Positions 15,397 to 24,015 of a stretch of DNA of 64,000 nucleotides are shown here, piece by piece. Under the pieces are notes generated by a model. It was not told where the DNA came from and did not search any database. It saw only the letters and a program-made list of their open reading frames with translations. Numbering within the stretch: position 1 is the first letter of the stretch; every line of letters begins with the position of its first letter. The stretch comes from Affinundibacterium baiyunense (GTDB lineage: Bacteria; Pseudomonadota; Gammaproteobacteria; Burkholderiales; Burkholderiaceae_D): the NCBI RefSeq assembly GCF_018139645.1, contig NZ_JAGSPM010000003.1, forward strand, positions 62,001 through 126,000, written 5' to 3'. The position numbers were made by a program, and so were the translations under genes.

Positions 15397-16868
15397 GGTG
15401 AGTTTCCTTTCTGTTTGCGAAGCATCGTTGTCTGACTTGGCTTAGCTTGCACATATAGTGGCATGCGATTGGCGTAATATTGCACCAATCCATCTGCCGC
15501 TGGTGGATCATAATTGGATAAAGCGACAACGATATCACCGGTTGCTGGATAGATGCGCAAGGCACCATTCATTCCTTCGGCACCACCTTCATGCCCGAAA
15601 TAGCTAGCATTTTTCGATCCGCCTAATTGAAATCCATAACCATAGAGTTGACTAGGTACCTGTGCCTGACTTGCTTTAGCGAGCCACTCTGCGGATAACA
15701 AACGACCTTTCAGTAAGGCATCAGCAAATCGGACTAAATCACGCACCGTCGAGTAACCGCCTCCCGCTGCGGTACCACGCCATGGCAAAGTCTCGTGTGC
15801 GTCGATCAAGCCAGTTTCTGCATTGGTGTAAGCGATCGCGATTTTTTGTTTGACCTTCTCTTCTGGCTCTGTACCCGTATCCGTCATACCCGCGGGCTGC
15901 AAGATCGCTTGTTGTATATGTCGATCATACGGCTTACCTGTCACCGTTTCGATGATAGCGCCTAGCAATACATATCCATAATTGGAATAGGCTTCTTGGC
16001 TACCTGGCACGAACGCGGTACTGCGTTCCCCAAATAGACGCAAATAATCTGCGTGCTCACGAATTGAAGTGCGTTGCTTCGCATATTCGTCGGTAAAGAT
16101 GTCGCCGGTTCCGCCAGTATGGGTTAGCAAATGTTGTATCGTTACTTGATTCGCTAACGACTTATTTGGAAAGTTAGGCAAGTAAGATGCAATGGGTGCA
16201 TCTATGGTGATACGTCCCTGTTCGACTAATTGCAAAATCGCGACGGCTGTCAACATCTTGTACATAGAACCGACGCGAAAACGTGTTTGATTGGTATTCT
16301 TTAATTGCCGAGCTTGATCTGCATAGCCCCAACTTTGTTGTTGCAGGATTTTTCCATGCCGCGCCACCGCAAACACACCAGAAAAACTTCCCTCGGCGAC
16401 CAACTTGTCTGCTTTACGCTGTAGCTTTTGCCAAGCTTCTTGCGCAGCTAATCGCTGCGGCATTAAATCTTCTGGTGTCACTGGCATTGGTGTGAGACCA
16501 AAACTCTTCACCTGATCTGGTTTGTTCTCATGAACCTCTAAGTTCATCGTACCAACCCGATCTCCATCTTTTTCACGCAAGATAATCGATACACGATGTG
16601 GTCCATTCGGCGTAATACGCAGAACTTCTAACTCGCCTATCATTTTTTTCAAACCCAGTTCGTTCTCAACCGACAAATTCGAATCATGCGCATCTTTAAA
16701 TGCTTTCAACAACGCAGCATCTCCGGCATTGAAGGCTTTAAGACGTTGTGCGGCTAGCTGCGCTGCTGGTGTGTTTGGAAAAGAGATGACGCTTGCGATG
16801 GCAGACGATGCCAGCCAAACGCTTGCTGCCGCGCCCACAAATCCACAGAATTTCTTGATTAATTTCAT
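15393..16868 (-). CDS. Exported serine hydrolase, class C beta-lactamase/esterase fold
   Basis: 491 residues with a signal peptide (cleavage after SSAIAS). A 110-residue N-terminal domain (AQRLKAFNAGDAALLKAF..., typical extra module) precedes the beta-lactamase-related domain (about 150-475). Catalytic residues are visible: S201-M-Y-K204 (SxxK), Y294-S-N296 (YxN) and a GHEGG motif near the C-terminus in place of KTG. Family members are penicillin-binding-protein-like peptidases or esterases in the periplasm. It is the first gene of an overlapping operon with DUF6249, an ECF sigma factor and an anti-sigma-like protein. Confidence 0.93.
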   Translation of the reverse strand: MKLIKKFCGFVGAAASVWLASSAIASVISFPNTPAAQLAAQRLKAFNAGDAALLKAFKDAHDSNLSVENELGLKKMIGELEVLRITPNGPHRVSIILREKDGDRVGTMNLEVHENKPDQVKSFGLTPMPVTPEDLMPQRLAAQEAWQKLQRKADKLVAEGSFSGVFAVARHGKILQQQSWGYADQARQLKNTNQTRFRVGSMYKMLTAVAILQLVEQGRITIDAPIASYLPNFPNKSLANQVTIQHLLTHTGGTGDIFTDEYAKQRTSIREHADYLRLFGERSTAFVPGSQEAYSNYGYVLLGAIIETVTGKPYDRHIQQAILQPAGMTDTGTEPEEKVKQKIAIAYTNAETGLIDAHETLPWRGTAAGGGYSTVRDLVRFADALLKGRLLSAEWLAKASQAQVPSQLYGYGFQLGGSKNASYFGHEGGAEGMNGALRIYPATGDIVVALSNYDPPAADGLVQYYANRMPLYVQAKPSQTTMLRKQKGNSP

Positions 16869-17082
16869 TTTGCATCCTTTCTAAGTTGGGTGATGACCTA
16901 CCAACTTAGATACTGGAATCAATCAATTTGGATTCATGAATTTGAAATTAATCTTAAATAATTCTGAAAATAATTTGAAGTTTTTCATTCTATTCCCAGA
17001 ATATCGCTGTTCATCGCTTTTCTCTCATTTACGACCTCTCTGTTCTATAAAGTACAAACATCGCCAAACAGGAGAAGATCAA

Positions 17083-18186
17083 ATGAAACTCGCGACAAAA
17101 ACACAAAACATTTTTCGTTCAGTACAGCTTGCAACATTGACTGCAGCATTGGTCACAATCTCATGTGGGATGACGGTAACGAATGCTAAAGAATTGAAAA
17201 ATCTTTCTTCCTCATCACCTTCTGCTGGCACGGCAATATCATTAAGTTCCAAGCTAGTAATAGAACATACAAATAATCAATCTGATGTAGCGCCAGTAAA
17301 GATCGATCAAATTTACACACCCAATATCGGTGGCATTCAACAAGCAATTGAAATCAAAACCGATGACGCCAAGCGCCCTATCTTGCTTTTTTTATCCGGT
17401 GGCCCCGGTAGTTCCATGATGCCAAACGCCAAGGTATTTACCAACGCCTTAAAGGATAGATTCACCGTCGTGCAATGGGATCAAAGAGATGCGGGCAAAA
17501 CTTTACAATTGAATCCCTCGCCGATGACGCCATCGGTGAGTTTGATGGGAAAAGATACCTATGAAGTAATACGCTTTCTGCAAAAGGAGTTACATCAAGA
17601 GAAAATTTATCTTCTAGGTAGCTCTTGGGGAAATGCTCTCGGTTTTTACATAGTCAGAAATCACCCTGAACTATTACATGCCTACTTTGCAGTGAATCCA
17701 GTCGTGAGCCAATTAGAAAGCGAGAAGCAATTACTTGAGATCCTAAAAGAGTCGTTAAAAGAGAACGCGACGGCTAGTCAAGAACTGGCTCAGGTTAATA
17801 TTCCCTTTAAAGTCGATGAAGACTTATTCTATTTAAGAAAATGGCTGTTCTTCAGAGAAGGAAAATCCTTCGCCATAAGTGCGGAGTTCAAAAACGGTTT
17901 TATACAGTGGTCAAAAACATGGTCACCAGCTTGGAATGAGGTGATGGCGATCGACCTTCCAAAAACGTTAAAGACCGTCAAGTGCCCTATTTATTTTATG
18001 GTAGGGAAAAATGATATCCAAACATCGACGCCAATCACGGTCAATTATTTTGAAAATGTTGTAGCTTCGAAAAAAGGCTTATTTATGTTCTCTAACTCTG
18101 GCCATCAAATTCACAAAGATGAATCTGCTGAGTTTCAACAAAAAATCATCGAAGTATTGGATACGATGCAAATGAAACGCGATTAG
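17083..18186 (+). CDS. Exported alpha/beta hydrolase (S33 proline-iminopeptidase-like)
   Basis: 367 residues from ATG 17083 with an AGGAGA Shine-Dalgarno 7 nt upstream; the 49-codon upstream extension is leader. A signal sequence with a possible lipid cysteine (ALVTISCGM) is present. The oxyanion SGGPGSS (about 106-111), WDQRDAGKT, and the nucleophile elbow GSSWGNALG (S181) are the S33 marks. The acid is probably D in VGKNDIQT and the histidine in NSGHQIHKD. Substrate unknown; relatives cleave N-terminal residues from peptides or hydrolyse esters. Confidence 0.9.
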   Translation: MKLATKTQNIFRSVQLATLTAALVTISCGMTVTNAKELKNLSSSSPSAGTAISLSSKLVIEHTNNQSDVAPVKIDQIYTPNIGGIQQAIEIKTDDAKRPILLFLSGGPGSSMMPNAKVFTNALKDRFTVVQWDQRDAGKTLQLNPSPMTPSVSLMGKDTYEVIRFLQKELHQEKIYLLGSSWGNALGFYIVRNHPELLHAYFAVNPVVSQLESEKQLLEILKESLKENATASQELAQVNIPFKVDEDLFYLRKWLFFREGKSFAISAEFKNGFIQWSKTWSPAWNEVMAIDLPKTLKTVKCPIYFMVGKNDIQTSTPITVNYFENVVASKKGLFMFSNSGHQIHKDESAEFQQKIIEVLDTMQMKRD

Positions 18187-18507
18187 CATACTTAACAAAC
18201 ATGTAGTCTAATCTGATCGAACAAAGATGGTGATCGAAAAATCGTATCAATTGACTACAATCATTCATTATCCGTGCAGCATTTTTCTTCAGCGAGAGAT
18301 GCTGCACAATGCACCTCTGCCTCACAAATTCGATAACAATCCAGAGTAATCTGTGTGATATTGACTTGTAACTGTATTTCTCAATACAGAGCTGGCACGG
18401 ATAGTACGGCTGTACCCGAAAACAATTCCACGCAAAATCAATTTGAACATCGCGACAACTTGGTTACAATTGAGTAAATTCTCTACGCCTAGCATTAAAC
18501 ACCACAC
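18187..18507. other. Intergenic gap, 321 nt, with a hairpin
   Basis: A 9-bp stem (gtgcagcat / atgctgcac, 18274-18282 and 18299-18307) could end the S33 transcript, although no T-tract follows. Nothing else was recognised. Confidence 0.5.
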
Positions 18508-19257
18508 ATGGTATCTAAGATGCAAAATCAATTTACTCGCAAGATCCTAGTACTAAGTCTCATCACTAGTATAAGCAGCATCAGCAACACGACACATGGG
18601 CAGGTCGATACTTTGTCTAAGCAATTAAGTGGTGTCGAGATTATGGAAGCTGCTCAATATCATGGAGGCGAAATTCCACTGTCGTATGGGATTGCTCGCA
18701 ATTGGTTCGCATTGGAAGAACAAGGCAAGCAAAGCGTACTCAGAAAGAGTATGCCGAAAGTGAGTAAAGTCTATGACGCAATCGCTGACGAAAAGTCAAA
18801 CAAAGCGAGTTACACGGGTAAATTGGTCAGCGAGGGGAAAACGACTCCGCTATTGTTCATTAAAGCGAGCTGGCTGCAAGATGGTGTAGTTCAAAAAGCG
18901 GTAAAAGCAGAAAGCGCGGAGATCTATCAATTCGGCAGTGAACAATTACGAGTCGAACACCAATGTGCGAAATCCAAATCAAAAACCGAGCCCCTCAAAT
19001 GCAAAATCTATTTGAGCAATGCCAAGCTCAAACAATTCATCACTGAAATCATCGAGCCAAACGAAGAGCCAAGCGATGTTGAGACAGAATCAATTAATGT
19101 GATCTGGAGCGGCGACCTAGATAGGGATGGCAAACTCGATTTCATTTTACGCAATACCTTCTACAACGGTGAACGTACCGAGCTGTATTTGTCCTCCAAA
19201 GCAGGAAAGAATGAACACGCAAAATTAGTCGCTAGCATCCAGCGCCTAGGTTGTTAA
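18508..19257 (+). CDS. Exported protein with a DxDxDG calcium-like loop, unknown family
   Basis: 249 residues; an in-frame ATG at 18520 is an alternative start. The signal peptide (ILVLSLITSISSISNTTHGQ) suggests a periplasmic or secreted protein. Near the C-terminus, SGDLDRDGKLDFILR matches the D-x-D-x-D-G loop of FG-GAP/EF-hand-like calcium sites. Three cysteines (HQCAKS, LKCKIY and the final residue) could form a disulfide. Function not recognised. Confidence 0.75.
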   Translation: MVSKMQNQFTRKILVLSLITSISSISNTTHGQVDTLSKQLSGVEIMEAAQYHGGEIPLSYGIARNWFALEEQGKQSVLRKSMPKVSKVYDAIADEKSNKASYTGKLVSEGKTTPLLFIKASWLQDGVVQKAVKAESAEIYQFGSEQLRVEHQCAKSKSKTEPLKCKIYLSNAKLKQFITEIIEPNEEPSDVETESINVIWSGDLDRDGKLDFILRNTFYNGERTELYLSSKAGKNEHAKLVASIQRLGC

Positions 19258-19350
19258 TCGTTGAAGCCATGAATTGTTCCTCTCGTCCGTCGCGTTTTCA
19301 GATTTTTCCATACACCAAGCTACCTCACCATTTTTTTACCCTATTCATCT

Positions 19351-20073
19351 ATGAACTGTAAAAATTGCACGCACAAGATTCACGGAAATTTTTGTTCGCA
19401 TTGTGGGCAGGCAGTTAAACTCAAGCGCATCGATGGACATTTTATTGTGCACGAGATTGAGCACGTTTTGCATTTCGAAAAAGGGTTTCTCTTTACGATG
19501 AGAGAGCTACTACTGCGTCCAGGGGCGTCGGTAAAAGAATATATAACTGAAAATCGCTCACGGCTTGTAAAGCCAATTATTTTCATTATCGTTACTTCTT
19601 TAATTTATACACTGATAGCGCACCTGTTTCACATAGAGAAAGTCGCAAACAATATAGGCACAAATATCAGTTCAACCGAACTGGCTATTTCGAATTGGAT
19701 TCATTCTCACTATGGCTACGCCAACATTATCATGGGATTTTTTATCGCCTGTTGGCTAAGAATTTTCTTCAGAAAACATGACGTGAATTTCTTTGAGATT
19801 TTGATCCTACTTTGCTTCGTCATGGGCGTAGGAATGCTATTCATCGCCGTTCCAGTTCTCATCTTTGGATTGACAGGCTTTAATCTAAACACCGTATTCG
19901 GCGTGATTATTTTTATCTACTTGGCATGGGCTATCGGCCAATTCTTCGATCAAAAAAGTAAGCTCAGCTACGTCAAGGCGGGGGCGGCTTATATTTTAGG
20001 ATTCTCAACGTTTTCTATGTGCGCGTGGCTATTGGGTCTGGGTTACGATGGGTTTATTAAGTATCTGAATTAG
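19351..20073 (+). CDS. DUF3667 membrane protein with N-terminal zinc ribbon
   Basis: 240 residues. The N-terminal CKNCTHKIHGNFCSHCGQ (C3/C6 and C14/C17) is a zinc ribbon. FEKGFLFTMRELLLRPGASVKEYITENRSRLVKPIIFIIVTSLIY is the DUF3667 signature. Four hydrophobic segments follow (e.g. IIMGFFIACWLRIFF, IFGLTGFNLNTVFGVIIFIYLAWAIG). The family is inner-membrane, function unknown. Confidence 0.9.
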   Translation: MNCKNCTHKIHGNFCSHCGQAVKLKRIDGHFIVHEIEHVLHFEKGFLFTMRELLLRPGASVKEYITENRSRLVKPIIFIIVTSLIYTLIAHLFHIEKVANNIGTNISSTELAISNWIHSHYGYANIIMGFFIACWLRIFFRKHDVNFFEILILLCFVMGVGMLFIAVPVLIFGLTGFNLNTVFGVIIFIYLAWAIGQFFDQKSKLSYVKAGAAYILGFSTFSMCAWLLGLGYDGFIKYLN

Positions 20074-20182
20074 TTCAATTAAACACGCTGGCAGCAACAG
20101 TTAGGTCAGGTGCAAGCCTGCCCGACAAAGTTCGAATAACAGAGTACATGACGGTTTGCCGTGCAATATGAGGAGATTGATA

Positions 20183-20569
20183 GTGAGAAAATTATTGTTA
20201 TACGTCGCAAATCGTATTCAAGTTATCTTGATTCTGTATGTGCTCAGTATTTTGGGAGCCGCTTTTCTATTCTCGCATTTAGAGAGCAAAACATTTGTTG
20301 ATGGCCTATGGTGGGCATGTGTCACCTCTTTAACGATTGGCTATGGAGATCTATCGCCAATGACGATCGAAGGTCGCCTGATGGCAATCGTCTTTGCGCA
20401 TTTCTGGATTTTTTGCATTATCCCCATGATCATCGCCAGCATCATCACAAATATTCTCGTCGACAAGAGCGCGTTCACACATGACGAACAGGAGTGGCAA
20501 GAGAAAAGTCTGCAAAAAATTGCAGATAAATTAGGAATTACGCTTGATCCACCACCTCGGGATTTCTGA
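20183..20569 (+). CDS. Two-TM potassium channel-like protein
   Basis: 128 residues from the GTG at 20183, which has an ideal AGGAG 7 nt upstream (20171-20175); the longer frame from TTG 20156 would bury that site. Two membrane helices (VILILYVLSILGAAFLFSHL and IVFAHFWIFCIIPMIIASIITNIL) flank a pore loop with the K+ selectivity filter TIGYGD (51-56). The short cytoplasmic tail (DEQEWQEKSLQKIADKLGI) has no RCK domain. It should assemble as a tetramer in the inner membrane. Confidence 0.9.
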   Translation: MRKLLLYVANRIQVILILYVLSILGAAFLFSHLESKTFVDGLWWACVTSLTIGYGDLSPMTIEGRLMAIVFAHFWIFCIIPMIIASIITNILVDKSAFTHDEQEWQEKSLQKIADKLGITLDPPPRDF

Positions 20570-20651
20570 TTGATTTTCCTAAGCTAGATATTTGAACAAG
20601 CGGACTTATTTTCATTCTTGTAGCAGTGAATTAATTCACTCAATTTATTCC

Positions 20652-21461
20652 TTATTTCGATGCTACATTCACTCGAACATTTTTCGAAGTTGGATCGGAC
20701 TCATGAATCGCTAACAAATTAATTCCCAAACCAAAAATCACATAACCTTTCGCCTTCAAAAACTCCGTCAATTGTTTCTCATTAGATTTAATCTTTTCTA
20801 TCAGCATTTGCGGTTTGCAACGAGTGATGGATTCACTTGCGCCTTGTAGCGCCTCCATTTCCATACCTTCGATATCAATTTTAATGAAGTCGATTCTCGG
20901 CAAAGCTAAATCGTCAATTGCGAACAATCTGGTTTCTATCGTTTTCTGTGCCGAATAATCGATCGTCTGACCAATAAATTCAGTGCGTTCAGTTTTTCGA
21001 ATTTCTAAACTTCCAAAACTGGATGGCACGAAGTGATTCGCTGCAGGTACTTGTATCGTTCCACTATTAGCGCCCACCGCTGCCCACATCGCACGTGCAT
21101 TGAAACAATTGTTCATCGCGATATTGCCTGCAAGTGCATAAAAAATTCTTTCTTGCGCTTCTACACTAATAACTTCTCCCCAGCCATGCATATGCTTGGC
21201 CCACTCTATAGTGTGAACCCCAATGTTCGCACCACAATCGATCGCAACGACTCCCGAACCGCCTAATTCCTTGCGGGTATTGAGAAGTTGCAATACAAAA
21301 TCGACTTCGCTTGGGTCAAAAGCAGAATTGTTTAATAGCTGGTATCCCACGCCATATCCGCCCCCCTCTACTAAACGATAGTCGTGGCGGTTAACTAACA
21401 TACTTCCGTGATTCGTCGCTGCGATTACGAAAGCAATGGGGCGTAAATTAGCAATAGGCAT
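20652..21461 (-). CDS. FkbM-family methyltransferase
   Basis: 269 residues. The SAM-binding motif I is VVAIDCGANIGVHTIEWAKHM, and the FkbM hallmark near the middle is IDFIKIDIEGMEMEALQGA. The enzyme class methylates hydroxyls of sugars, polyketides or peptides. It starts 9 nt after another methyltransferase gene, so the pair is an operon. No polysaccharide or polyketide genes are nearby, so the acceptor cannot be guessed. Confidence 0.93.
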   Translation of the reverse strand: MPIANLRPIAFVIAATNHGSMLVNRHDYRLVEGGGYGVGYQLLNNSAFDPSEVDFVLQLLNTRKELGGSGVVAIDCGANIGVHTIEWAKHMHGWGEVISVEAQERIFYALAGNIAMNNCFNARAMWAAVGANSGTIQVPAANHFVPSSFGSLEIRKTERTEFIGQTIDYSAQKTIETRLFAIDDLALPRIDFIKIDIEGMEMEALQGASESITRCKPQMLIEKIKSNEKQLTEFLKAKGYVIFGLGINLLAIHESDPTSKNVRVNVASK

Positions 21462-21470
21462 TATTTGACT

Positions 21471-22103
21471 TTAAAAATGTTCAATTGAAGAGTAGCGTCC
21501 ACGTTTTTTCAGTTCTTCTGAAGTCAGTTTTCGCATAACAAACTCGATACCGCATTCTGCCACAGGCGTCAGCGTTTGATCAAAGCGATTTAATTGATAA
21601 CGATAGGTTGCATCTAGCAACTCTAATTTGAGTGTCTGAGCTTGTAATGAAAACTCCGACAACAATTGCATTAAGTTAATTGACCGAGATGACCACGAAG
21701 TTGATTTATGAATCGTAAAGGTCCACTTGTGATCGTCGTTATATGTCGAAGGAAATCTTCCCTGCTCATAAAGATCTTCATCAGGAACCATCACAATTAA
21801 ATGCCCCCCTGGCTTCAACACTCGAAGCCAATTCATTAACGCCATATGGGGATCGACCATATGTTCTAAGCTATGGCTAGAATGCGCAAATTCCAAACTT
21901 GCATCTGGAACAGTAGCAAGGTACTGTGCATCGCCATCCGGAAGATCCCAACTCTTGACACTCGTAATCAGAGGAAACTGTTCATGGTACTGCGCAATCG
22001 GATCGGAGCCGCAACCGATATCAATACCATTACCGACAAAATAGCGTGTTGCAAACCGTTGATCATGAACCCGTCGCATAAGTGCTTTGCTAGTGCCCGT
22101 CAT
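21471..22103 (-). CDS. Class I SAM-dependent methyltransferase (type 11)
   Basis: 210 residues. Motif I is GNGIDIGCGSDPIAQY, the acidic post-I strand is SVKSWDLPDGDAQYL, and motif II/III SHSLEHMVDPHMALMNWLRVLKPGGHLIVMVPDEDLYE is classical for Methyltransf_11. It is the first gene of a pair with the FkbM gene. Proteins with this SHSLEHM pattern often sit near glycosyltransferases, but none is present here. Confidence 0.9.
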   Translation of the reverse strand: MTGTSKALMRRVHDQRFATRYFVGNGIDIGCGSDPIAQYHEQFPLITSVKSWDLPDGDAQYLATVPDASLEFAHSSHSLEHMVDPHMALMNWLRVLKPGGHLIVMVPDEDLYEQGRFPSTYNDDHKWTFTIHKSTSWSSRSINLMQLLSEFSLQAQTLKLELLDATYRYQLNRFDQTLTPVAECGIEFVMRKLTSEELKKRGRYSSIEHF

Positions 22104-22215
22104 TACTCTTTCCTTTTTAAACTTAAATAGGTGAAGGGAAAATCTAGATTAGTCAACTAAGAAAGTTATACTTTAGGAGCAAAAAACTCAACTCTTTGAT
22201 GTAGGCGATTTATAG

Positions 22216-22755
22216 CTAAGGATGAATGATCGCTGTTACACGTCGTCTAGTCCGTTCACGCATGGAACAATCGCGTAAGGTATCGGCAAGTGCTTCTAAA
22301 TTTTTGATGCCGTACAAATGCAACTCGGAATAGCTAGTATCTGACGACCTAAGTTGCAATATGCAGTAACCCATCAAACGCATGCCAAATGGTGAATTTA
22401 AATCGAAATGTTCTATCGTGAAAAGCTCGACGTTGTCTTTTACTTTGGAAAATATACCGCGTTCCAACTTTACCCTTTGGGTAGTAATTTCATAGTGTAA
22501 GCCGCGCGCTTTGAACCAATAATAAAGGTAGCCAATACCGAGCGTCGGCACCACAACAAACCATTGCCATACGCTATAAATAGTCGCTGGATGACCTTCA
22601 AATAATACGCGTTCGGACTCATGCTCTACTTGTGCAGCGTAGGCTTGTAAATCGGTATTACAGAAGCGACACTTAATCGCGACTGCTTTGATGGTCTCGC
22701 CACAAACTGGACAATCTTTGGTATCTGATTTTTCAATCGTCTGATTAGCTAACAT
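22216..22755 (-). CDS. Zinc-ribbon plus bacterial PH-domain membrane protein
   Basis: 179 residues. N-terminal zinc ribbon CPVCGETIKAVAIKCRFCN (C15, C18, C29, C32). Then a short hydrophobic stretch (WQWFVVVPTLGIGYLYYWFKARG) and a bPH_2 domain with LHYEITTQRVKLERGIFSKVKDNVELFTIEHFDLNSPFGMRLMGYCILQLRSSD. Such proteins associate with the inner membrane; role unknown. Confidence 0.9.
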   Translation of the reverse strand: MLANQTIEKSDTKDCPVCGETIKAVAIKCRFCNTDLQAYAAQVEHESERVLFEGHPATIYSVWQWFVVVPTLGIGYLYYWFKARGLHYEITTQRVKLERGIFSKVKDNVELFTIEHFDLNSPFGMRLMGYCILQLRSSDTSYSELHLYGIKNLEALADTLRDCSMRERTRRRVTAIIHP

Positions 22756-23118
22756 CGTATCTCTATCTCTTTGTGATTGTTACACCAAGCACGTAGTCTG
22801 CCACAAAGTTGATTGATTCGCTAACACGTATTTGCGTTCTTGTATCGTGCTCTGCTGCTCGACTACATCCGATTTCTTACTTCATTTCATCACATTAATG
22901 ATGCTGCGAGCAAAACCTCTCCGTAAAGTCCGATATCAAAAACTAATTTTGACCAACTATTTAAAATACTTCACACTCCGATACCAATCGATGTATTAGC
23001 ACCGCAGAGTCAGTAGCCTAAAACAGCCACAGGTATCGTCTTCGGTGATGTCATCCCAGAAAATATCAAGCGAAACCAAAGATAAAGCACAATATTTGGG
23101 TAATTAAAAGGATCACTC
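22756..23118. other. Divergent intergenic region, 363 nt
   Basis: It holds the promoters of the PH-domain gene (minus) and the CrtO-like gene (plus). No open frame, hairpin or repeat was recognised. Confidence 0.5.
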
Positions 23119-23661
23119 ATGAAAAGAAATGTCAGCTTGTTTTTAATTTTTCATGCCAGCATCGTGTCGGTTTATGCCCTAGTCTATTTCATGAAATTGG
23201 ATAGCTTCACTTTTTCTTGGGCACTGAATTTTCTATTGATGATGTGGGTTTCTGTTTTTATAGAATTCCAAAAGAGCGCATTGCAATCGTCTTACTTTAA
23301 TCAGCAAGCATGGGAGCGCCGAGGAAAAATTTACACCTATTTCGGCGTAGATGCTTTCAGAAAAATATTGGTCTTAATCGGTTGGGAAAAGCTCATACGA
23401 AAATCTAATCCTATAGAGAAAAATACGCAGGCACTGATTAACTTACATCATCAAACAAAAAAATCTGAATTAGGTCACTTACTCATCTTCTTGATTGTAT
23501 TGGCTTTCAATATCTATGTTGCTATACGATATGGAGCGCTCAAATCTGTATGGCTATTTGTCTTAAATATCCTATTGAACTTCTATCCAGTTATCTTGCA
23601 ACGCTACAATCGCCCTCGTATAGAAAGAGCGATTGAGTTAAGCAAAAGAACGTTCTCTTAG
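23119..23661 (+). CDS. CrtO-like (glycosyl-diaponeurosporenoate acyltransferase-type) membrane protein
   Basis: 180 residues, ATG with AAGGA upstream. About four membrane helices. The segments WERRGKIYTYFGVDAFRKILVLIGWEKLIRK and, at the C-terminus, NILLNFYPVILQRYNRPRIERA match the pattern of the CrtO-type acyltransferase family. In Staphylococcus this family acylates a carotenoid glycoside; no carotenoid genes are near, so a general membrane-lipid or unknown role is more likely here. The assignment rests on two motifs. Confidence 0.65.
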   Translation: MKRNVSLFLIFHASIVSVYALVYFMKLDSFTFSWALNFLLMMWVSVFIEFQKSALQSSYFNQQAWERRGKIYTYFGVDAFRKILVLIGWEKLIRKSNPIEKNTQALINLHHQTKKSELGHLLIFLIVLAFNIYVAIRYGALKSVWLFVLNILLNFYPVILQRYNRPRIERAIELSKRTFS

Positions 23662-24015
23662 CTACCTCATTCATCCTTCTCTAGGCATCATATCCTGGCG
23701 ATTGCAACAATTCAGCGAACTATTTTGCAAACCCTACTTGCTGCAGCTGATTCTATACTTAGATCGAACTGATGCACGTTCATGGCAAAGCTTTAACGAA
23801 TTCGACACAACGAATCCTCAACAAAGATACAAAATCTAGCTGAGTTTGTACAATTTAATACAATTTATCTGTCAGTTACTTTTATATAATGCAAACAAAA
23901 ATAGCATTCCCGCTTAAAACCATCTTACTTACACGTTTGATTCATCTGCCGAAATAATTCGTGGTTAGGCTGCAATTTGAATGCAATCGTGGCATTCCTA
24001 TAGATTGGATAAAAA
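23662..24015. other. Intergenic gap, 354 nt
   Basis: A+T-rich, no recognisable gene, hairpin or repeat. It presumably contains the promoter for the following exported protein. Confidence 0.5.

Noticed and set aside
20074..20155. tRNA-like string (agttcgaataac) with a small hairpin
   Set aside because: No acceptor or anticodon stem can be formed; only a T-loop-like motif by chance.
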